Source: an uncultured Rickettsiales bacterium (GTDB lineage Bacteria; Pseudomonadota; Alphaproteobacteria; Rickettsiales; Midichloriaceae). Taken from it: DNA of 10,920 bases. Below the pieces are notes generated by a model, which was given only the letters and a program-made list of their open reading frames with translations, ran no database searches and was not told the origin of the DNA. Position 1 is the stretch's first letter; each line of letters opens with the position of its first letter. The stretch covers positions 1 through 10,920 of the forward strand of contig CALKVD010000130.1 in NCBI GenBank assembly GCA_937996615.1, given 5' to 3'. The translations under genes and the position numbers were made by a program. Of the stretch, positions 7,694 through 10,920 are shown piece by piece.

Positions 7694-8950
7694 ATGAAGG
7701 TTGAACAAGTGAAAAGTAAAGAAAATAGCCAATATACCCCTATTATGCCGGTATATATGGATTATCAAGCTACAACCCCGGTAGATCCAAGGGTTTTTGA
7801 AGCTATTGCCCCATACTTCACATTGGAGTATGGTAACCCCCATTCTAGGACTCACGTTTTTGGTTGGAATGCAGAAAAGGCTGTTGAGGAAGCTAGGGCA
7901 AAAGTTGCCGAATTGATTCATGCTGATACAAGTGAAATCATCTTCACCTCGGGAGCAACTGAATCAAACAACTTGGCTCTGAAAGGGGTTGTAAGATATT
8001 ACGAGTCTTCAGGTAAGAACCATATCATTACTACGCCAATAGAGCATAAGTGTATCATTGACACTTGTAGACATCTTAAAGATGAAGGTTTTGAAGTAAC
8101 TTATCTATCGGTAAACAAAAATGGTCTAATTGATTTAGAAGAATTACGTGCGGCGATCAAACCAAACACCGCGATTGTATCAATAATGACTCTCAACAAT
8201 GAAATAGGAGTAATACAACCAATAGCTGAAATAGGTCAAATATGTCGCGAACATAAGGTTTTTTTCCATACTGATGCGGCTCAAGCTTTTGGTAAAATAC
8301 CTCTTGATGTAAAAAAAATGAACATAGATTTACTGAGTATCTCGGGACATAAAATCTATGGACCCAAAGGAATTGGTGCTTTATATGTTGGTAAAAAACC
8401 TAGGGTTAGGTTGCAGCCTTTAATCAGCGGCGGGGGGCAAGAAAGAGGAATGCGATCTGGAACTTTGCCGACTCCGCTTGTTGTAGGTTTAGGTGTGGCT
8501 TCTGAAATTGCTATGAATGAAATTCAACAAGATTATGAACATGTCAAAAAACTAAGTGATATATTTTTAAAAGAAGTTCTTAGTATCCCGGACGTATATC
8601 TTAATGGCGCTGGAGTAAATCATTATCCAGGTTGTTTGAATATAAGTTTTGCGTATGTCGAGGGAGAATCAATGATCGGTGCCTTAAAAGGTGTTGCTGT
8701 TTCTTCCGGTTCCGCTTGTACCTCGTCTTCTCTAGAACCATCCTATGTACTGCATGCTTTGGGTATTGACGAGGATTTAGCTCATACCTCGTTGCGTTTT
8801 GGGATCGGTCGCTTTACAACTGAAGCTGAAGTTAGGCATGTTACTACTATAGTGCGTCGAGCAGTTGAAAAATTGCGAGCGATGAGCCCACTCTGGGACA
8901 TGGTACAAGCTGGAGTTGATATAAAAAGCATAGCATGGGTGGGTCACTAA
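7694..8950 (+). CDS. iscS: Cysteine desulfurase IscS (canonical, group I)
   Basis: A 418-aa PLP enzyme and the main sulfur donor for Fe-S cluster assembly on IscU. All hallmarks are intact: YMDYQATTPVDPRV, TSGATESNN, H118 in IEHK, D194 and Q197 in HTDAAQ, the PLP lysine K220 in SGHK, IYGPKGIGALYV, GGGQERGMRSGT, and the persulfide cysteine C342 in SSGSACTSSSLEPSYVL. The C-terminal tail SPLWDMVQAGVDIKSIAWVGH (split here as SPLWDMVQAGVD and IKSIAWVGH) is the type found in alphaproteobacteria and mitochondria that docks IscU. The N-terminus carries about 16 extra polar residues before the family core; the ATG at 7694 is the only in-frame start with the full core nearby apart from an internal Met 18. 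It is followed by iscU after 54 nt, so the two are probably one operon. Confidence 0.96.
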   Translation: MKVEQVKSKENSQYTPIMPVYMDYQATTPVDPRVFEAIAPYFTLEYGNPHSRTHVFGWNAEKAVEEARAKVAELIHADTSEIIFTSGATESNNLALKGVVRYYESSGKNHIITTPIEHKCIIDTCRHLKDEGFEVTYLSVNKNGLIDLEELRAAIKPNTAIVSIMTLNNEIGVIQPIAEIGQICREHKVFFHTDAAQAFGKIPLDVKKMNIDLLSISGHKIYGPKGIGALYVGKKPRVRLQPLISGGGQERGMRSGTLPTPLVVGLGVASEIAMNEIQQDYEHVKKLSDIFLKEVLSIPDVYLNGAGVNHYPGCLNISFAYVEGESMIGALKGVAVSSGSACTSSSLEPSYVLHALGIDEDLAHTSLRFGIGRFTTEAEVRHVTTIVRRAVEKLRAMSPLWDMVQAGVDIKSIAWVGH

Positions 8951-9004
8951 TTAAAATAGATAGCGGAAATCAATTAAAATAACTTTTATTATTAGGTATA
9001 AAAT

Positions 9005-9388
9005 ATGGCATATAGCAAAAAGGTAATAGATCATTATGAAAATCCGAATCATGTCGGTAATTTAAATGACAAAGATCTCAACGTTGGAACTGGCTTAGTT
9101 GGAGCTCCAGCTTGTGGTGATGTTCTAAGATTGCAGATTAAGGTTAATCCTGAAACGTCAATAATTGAAGAAGTCAAATTCAAAACTTTTGGTTGTATGT
9201 CTGCAATTGCTTCAAGCGATTATGCTGCAGAAAAAATCAAAGGCTTGACGCTGGATAATGCTAAAAAAATCAAAAATACTGATATTGCCGAAGAACTAGA
9301 TTTGCCACCAGTCAAAATACATTGTTCTGTGCTGGCCGAGGAAGCAATTAATGCCGCAATCGGAGACTGGGAAGCGAAAAATGCTTAA
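9005..9388 (+). CDS. iscU: Fe-S cluster scaffold protein IscU, with atypical second-cysteine loop
   Basis: A 127-aa scaffold on which IscS-derived sulfur and iron are built into [2Fe-2S] clusters. Ligand residues are all present: C37 and D39 in GAPACGD, C64 in TFGCM, H106 and C107 in KIHCS. The LPPVK motif (100-104), bound by the HscA chaperone, is intact. Two things are unusual. The normally near-invariant GCGSAIASSSL reads GCMSAIASSDY, placing methionine next to ligand C64. The residue after HCS is valine (V109), not the methionine typical of mitochondrial ISCU. Start at ATG 9005 is supported by AGG at 8994-8996, 8 nt upstream, one of the better ribosome sites in the window. It follows iscS and precedes iscA, in the usual isc order. 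Identification is secure; the effect of the loop change is unknown. Confidence 0.95.
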   Translation: MAYSKKVIDHYENPNHVGNLNDKDLNVGTGLVGAPACGDVLRLQIKVNPETSIIEEVKFKTFGCMSAIASSDYAAEKIKGLTLDNAKKIKNTDIAEELDLPPVKIHCSVLAEEAINAAIGDWEAKNA

Positions 9389-9399
9389 AAGATTTTTCT

Positions 9400-9452
9400 A
9401 GAAATTTATATTATGTCTCTAGGGTAATTATTGCCAATAGCTATAAATTTCT
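9400..9452. other. Inverted repeat and nested hairpin in the iscU-iscA spacer
   Basis: AGAAATTTATA (9400-9410) and TATAAATTTCT (9442-9452) are perfect 11-bp inverted repeats. The 31-nt loop contains a small nested hairpin, GGTA (9423-9426) with TGCC (9432-9435). It starts 11 nt after the iscU stop. No T-run follows, so it may be an mRNA processing or stabilising structure rather than a terminator. A TATAAT at 9495-9500 lies only 12 nt before iscA and lacks a -35 partner, so a separate iscA promoter is not well supported. Confidence 0.4.
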
Positions 9453-9512
9453 GATTCTGGATTTGTATTAGCAAATGCACTGACAAAAATTGATTATAAT
9501 GAAAGAAATAAT

Positions 9513-9848
9513 ATGAACTCAGCCATTATTAATATAACAGCAGCTGCTGTAGATCAGGTGAAGCAATTAATGTCTAAAGCTCCAACTGGTTCTTTAGGTA
9601 TTAAAATTGGGGTCAAATCAGGTGGTTGCACTGGTTTGTCCTATACATTTGATTATGCTACTGATAGCAATACAGGTGATGAAATAATAAAAAAAGATGA
9701 CGCTATTGTAATAATAGATGCTAAAGCTGTTATGTATATTATTGGCTCTAATCTGGATTATGTGACTAATAATATGCAATCTGGTTTTGTTTTTACTAAT
9801 CCAAATGCTACTTCTGGTTGTGGTTGTGGTAAGTCATTTGCAGTTTAG
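9513..9848 (+). CDS. iscA: A-type Fe-S carrier protein IscA
   Basis: A 111-aa HesB/IscA-family protein. A-type carriers accept clusters or iron and pass them to apoproteins, mostly [4Fe-4S] targets. The three ligand cysteines are in place: C39 in KSGGCTGLSY, and C103 and C105 in the C-terminal SGCGCGKSF. The core LGIKIGVKSGGC, a central GDEIIKKDDAIVIID segment and VFTNPNAT before the last cysteines match the family. The ATG at 9513 has a purine-rich GAAAGAA (9501-9507) as a possible ribosome site. It stands 124 nt after iscU and ends the forward run of protein genes. SufA or ErpA are the alternatives by family; the position beside iscU favours IscA. No hscB, hscA or fdx follows within the window. 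Confidence 0.92.
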   Translation: MNSAIINITAAAVDQVKQLMSKAPTGSLGIKIGVKSGGCTGLSYTFDYATDSNTGDEIIKKDDAIVIIDAKAVMYIIGSNLDYVTNNMQSGFVFTNPNATSGCGCGKSFAV

Positions 9849-9978
9849 ATTTTGCAATCTACTCTAATCTAGTTTAGCTTAAAATTATTAATCCAAATTG
9901 ATGATAATTCAGGTTAAAGCTGAAAATTTATAGTAAATGAAATTGTGGTTTGGCCTAGAATTAATAATCTCTAAAATC

Positions 9979-10126
9979 GGACTGTTGCGAGACCGAAAGT
10001 TAGTAGAAGTTCTGAGGATGCTCGGCGCGCCCCAAACCTGATTATACTCTGAGGTATATAAGGATTTTAGGGTGTGTGGGATATTAGAAGCGACATAGCC
10101 TAAAAATTTCCGTCTTGCAACAGTTC
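9979..10126 (+). ncRNA. ssrS: Probable 6S RNA (rod-shaped RNA polymerase-binding RNA)
   Basis: 6S RNA mimics an open promoter and sequesters the housekeeping RNA polymerase. Here GGACTGTTGCGAGAC (9979-9993) pairs with GTCTTGCAACAGTTC (10112-10126): 15 pairs, two of them G-U. The helix continues inward with GAAA/TTTC and TTAG/CTAA. Then comes a large open bubble, a second helix GCGCGCCC (10026-10033) with GGGTGTGT (10071-10078 region), and a terminal hairpin from CCT...TATAC to GTATA...AGG around a TCTGAG loop. Closing stem, central bubble and terminal stem are the 6S architecture, and about 150-160 nt is the right size. The wobble pairs are G-U only on the plus strand. G+C is about 45%, against about 25-30% around it. 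AATAAT at 9963-9968 could be the -10. Neither a long open frame nor RNase P, SRP or tmRNA landmarks fit. Not verified by covariance search. Confidence 0.62.
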
Positions 10127-10150
10127 TAAACTGTATAATTAGAAAATACT

Positions 10151-10171
10151 AATATAGTGACCACCTATATT
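10151..10171 (+). terminator. Stem-loop downstream of the 6S-like RNA; weak terminator candidate
   Basis: AATATAG (10151-10157) pairs perfectly with CTATATT (10165-10171) around a 7-nt loop, followed by TTAATAGGG. It begins about 25 nt after the closing stem of the 6S-like RNA. The stem is AT-rich and the T-run short, so it may be a processing or termination site. The loop and right arm contain the inverted copy of the mlaC upstream repeat core. Confidence 0.3.
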
Positions 10172-10425
10172 TTAATAGGGTATTTCATATGCAAACTCCA
10201 ACTTAATTTACTATATATCATCAAAAATCAATCTAAAATCTAACTTTCAAAGGAATAGCTGTTAAGAGTTAATAGGGTGTTAGTTTTTGAGCACAAAATT
10301 ATAAAAAATTATTGAAAATTCAAGTAAGAGAAACATTTTTTATTTTAGAAAATATTTTTGATCTACTATTTTTAAATCTGCAGTGATTTAAATTAGATCT
10401 TTCAATTTAGAATCATAAGTTTAGC
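10172..10425. other. AT-rich spacer without a gene; one hairpin
   Basis: I see no supportable gene here on either strand. The one clear structure is TTTAAATC (10371-10378) with GATTTAAA (10385-10392) around TGCAGT, a perfect 8-bp stem. It lies about 34 nt past the yciI-like stop on the minus strand and could end that transcript, though no T-run follows. AAAATATTTT is a short perfect palindrome in the same spacer. Confidence 0.4.
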
Positions 10426-10770
10426 TTACTGCTTGGCTAGCTTTTTATCATTAGACTGAAATAATATACTTTCAAATTCATCACTCCATTTTGTTGGTAT
10501 AAATTCTATTATTTGATATGTCGCTAAGTTATTGATAGCAAATGGATCATTTGCTAATATTTGTTGCAAAGCTTCTTTGCTTTCACACTTCGCAATTATA
10601 ATCCCGCCGTTGCGTGGGATTTGCATGCCCGAAGCAATAAATAAATTTTTTGCATAGCAATCACTTAAAAACTCTAGGTGCTCAGGTCTAAAAGCATCAA
10701 TTTTTTCTGCTTTTACAAGATAGCTTAAGATCACAACGAACAAACTTTGATTTGAGCTATTATTTTGCAT
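10426..10770 (-). CDS. YciI-family protein
   Basis: A 114-aa protein with a YCII domain at about residues 10-95. Recognisable landmarks are LFVVILSYLV, the conserved histidine in RPEHLEFL (H31), ASGMQIPRNGGIIIA, SKEALQQIL, the DPF motif (75-77), NLATYQIIEFIPTKW. YCII domains form a small ferredoxin-like fold dimer with a conserved His-Asp pair. Members have been linked to varied small-molecule chemistry, and no specific substrate can be named here. There is no signal peptide, so it is cytoplasmic. A polar N-terminal MQNNSSNQ and a lysine-rich C-terminal extension of about 15 residues lie outside the domain. It begins 42 nt after the stop of the upstream partial gene on the same strand, so the two may be cotranscribed. 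The gene converges on the 6S-like RNA. Confidence 0.85.
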   Translation of the reverse strand: MQNNSSNQSLFVVILSYLVKAEKIDAFRPEHLEFLSDCYAKNLFIASGMQIPRNGGIIIAKCESKEALQQILANDPFAINNLATYQIIEFIPTKWSDEFESILFQSNDKKLAKQ

Positions 10771-10812
10771 GTTATTTTTGGGTTAATAAATTTTTATTAA
10801 TATTGTCTCGAT

Positions 10813-10920
10813 TTAATGTGGTGCTGATATATCATTAACTACAAAATCAACTCGGCCTGCTAATTTTGAACTGGCTTGCAATGTACCTGCTATATTTACA
10901 ACCATGCCTTGATTAGCAAG
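10813..10920 (-). CDS. C-terminal fragment of an unrecognised protein (runs off the window end)
   Basis: An open frame enters from the right edge on the minus strand and ends in TAA (10813-10815), giving 35 residues. It starts LANQGMVVNIAGTLQ and ends GRVDFVVNDISAPH. The alternation of hydrophobic and polar residues (MVVNIAG, then RVDFVVNDI) suggests beta strands. I do not recognise the family. It is supported by an uninterrupted frame to the edge, protein-like composition unlike the AT-rich spacer beside it, and a stop placed 42 nt before the YciI-family start on the same strand. The upstream part lies outside the window. Confidence 0.55.
   Translation of the reverse strand, partial: LANQGMVVNIAGTLQASSKLAGRVDFVVNDISAPH

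Noticed and set aside
9979..10126. RNase P RNA, SRP 4.5S RNA or tmRNA as the identity of the structured RNA
   Set aside because: The RNase P GAGGAAAGTCC-type block, the SRP GGTCAGG...GGAAGCAG domain, and a tmRNA tRNA-like end or tag frame are not present. A single long rod with a central bubble fits 6S better.
1..10920. CRISPR array, tRNA or rRNA gene, insertion sequence, prophage, toxin-antitoxin or novel defence system
   Set aside because: No regularly spaced repeats, cloverleaf with CCA-end context, transposase motifs, phage structural genes or defence domains were seen. The genes are mostly housekeeping.

Overview
The window looks like a chromosomal segment of an AT-rich alphaproteobacterium, most likely an obligate intracellular member of the Rickettsiales close to Rickettsiaceae. 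The grounds are the strong A+T bias, long AT-rich spacers, weak or missing Shine-Dalgarno sequences, and an isc cluster headed by two tandem cysteine desulfurase genes. I recall that arrangement from Rickettsia-type genomes, but I could not check it by search.

Layout. Positions 28-423 (+) hold a small conserved-looking protein of unknown function. It converges on mlaC (472-1104, -), and both stop codons lie inside one 58-bp imperfect palindrome that could terminate from both sides. The 278-bp divergent spacer between mlaC and lptB carries two direct 21-bp repeats (22-bp period), a stem-loop and a plausible lptB promoter. lptB (1383-2102, +) is followed 16 bp later by a large AddB-type recombination nuclease gene (2119-5136). 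After a 231-bp AT-rich spacer with a hairpin come mltG (5368-6369) and the iron-sulfur cluster genes in one direction: a short, divergent IscS-like desulfurase (6409-7551), canonical iscS (7694-8950), iscU (9005-9388) and iscA (9513-9848). Downstream, a rod-shaped, GC-richer element at about 9979-10126 has the architecture of a 6S RNA. The right end holds a YciI-family gene (10426-10770, -) and the C-terminal 35 codons of an unrecognised gene (10813 to the window end, -).

How the genes work together. LptB, MlaC and MltG serve the envelope: LPS export, phospholipid trafficking and peptidoglycan glycan length. They suggest a cell with an LPS-bearing outer membrane and some peptidoglycan. The isc genes supply persulfide sulfur (IscS), the assembly scaffold (IscU) and an A-type carrier (IscA). 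No iscR, hscB, hscA or fdx is visible here. AddB would act in double-strand break repair with an AddA partner that must lie elsewhere.

I found no CRISPR array, prophage, insertion sequence, toxin-antitoxin or defence system. The region is mostly housekeeping. The observations most worth a second look are the 6S-like RNA, an IscU with a substituted residue next to its second ligand cysteine, the tail-less second desulfurase, and the shared motif that recurs beside mlaC and beside the 6S-like RNA.
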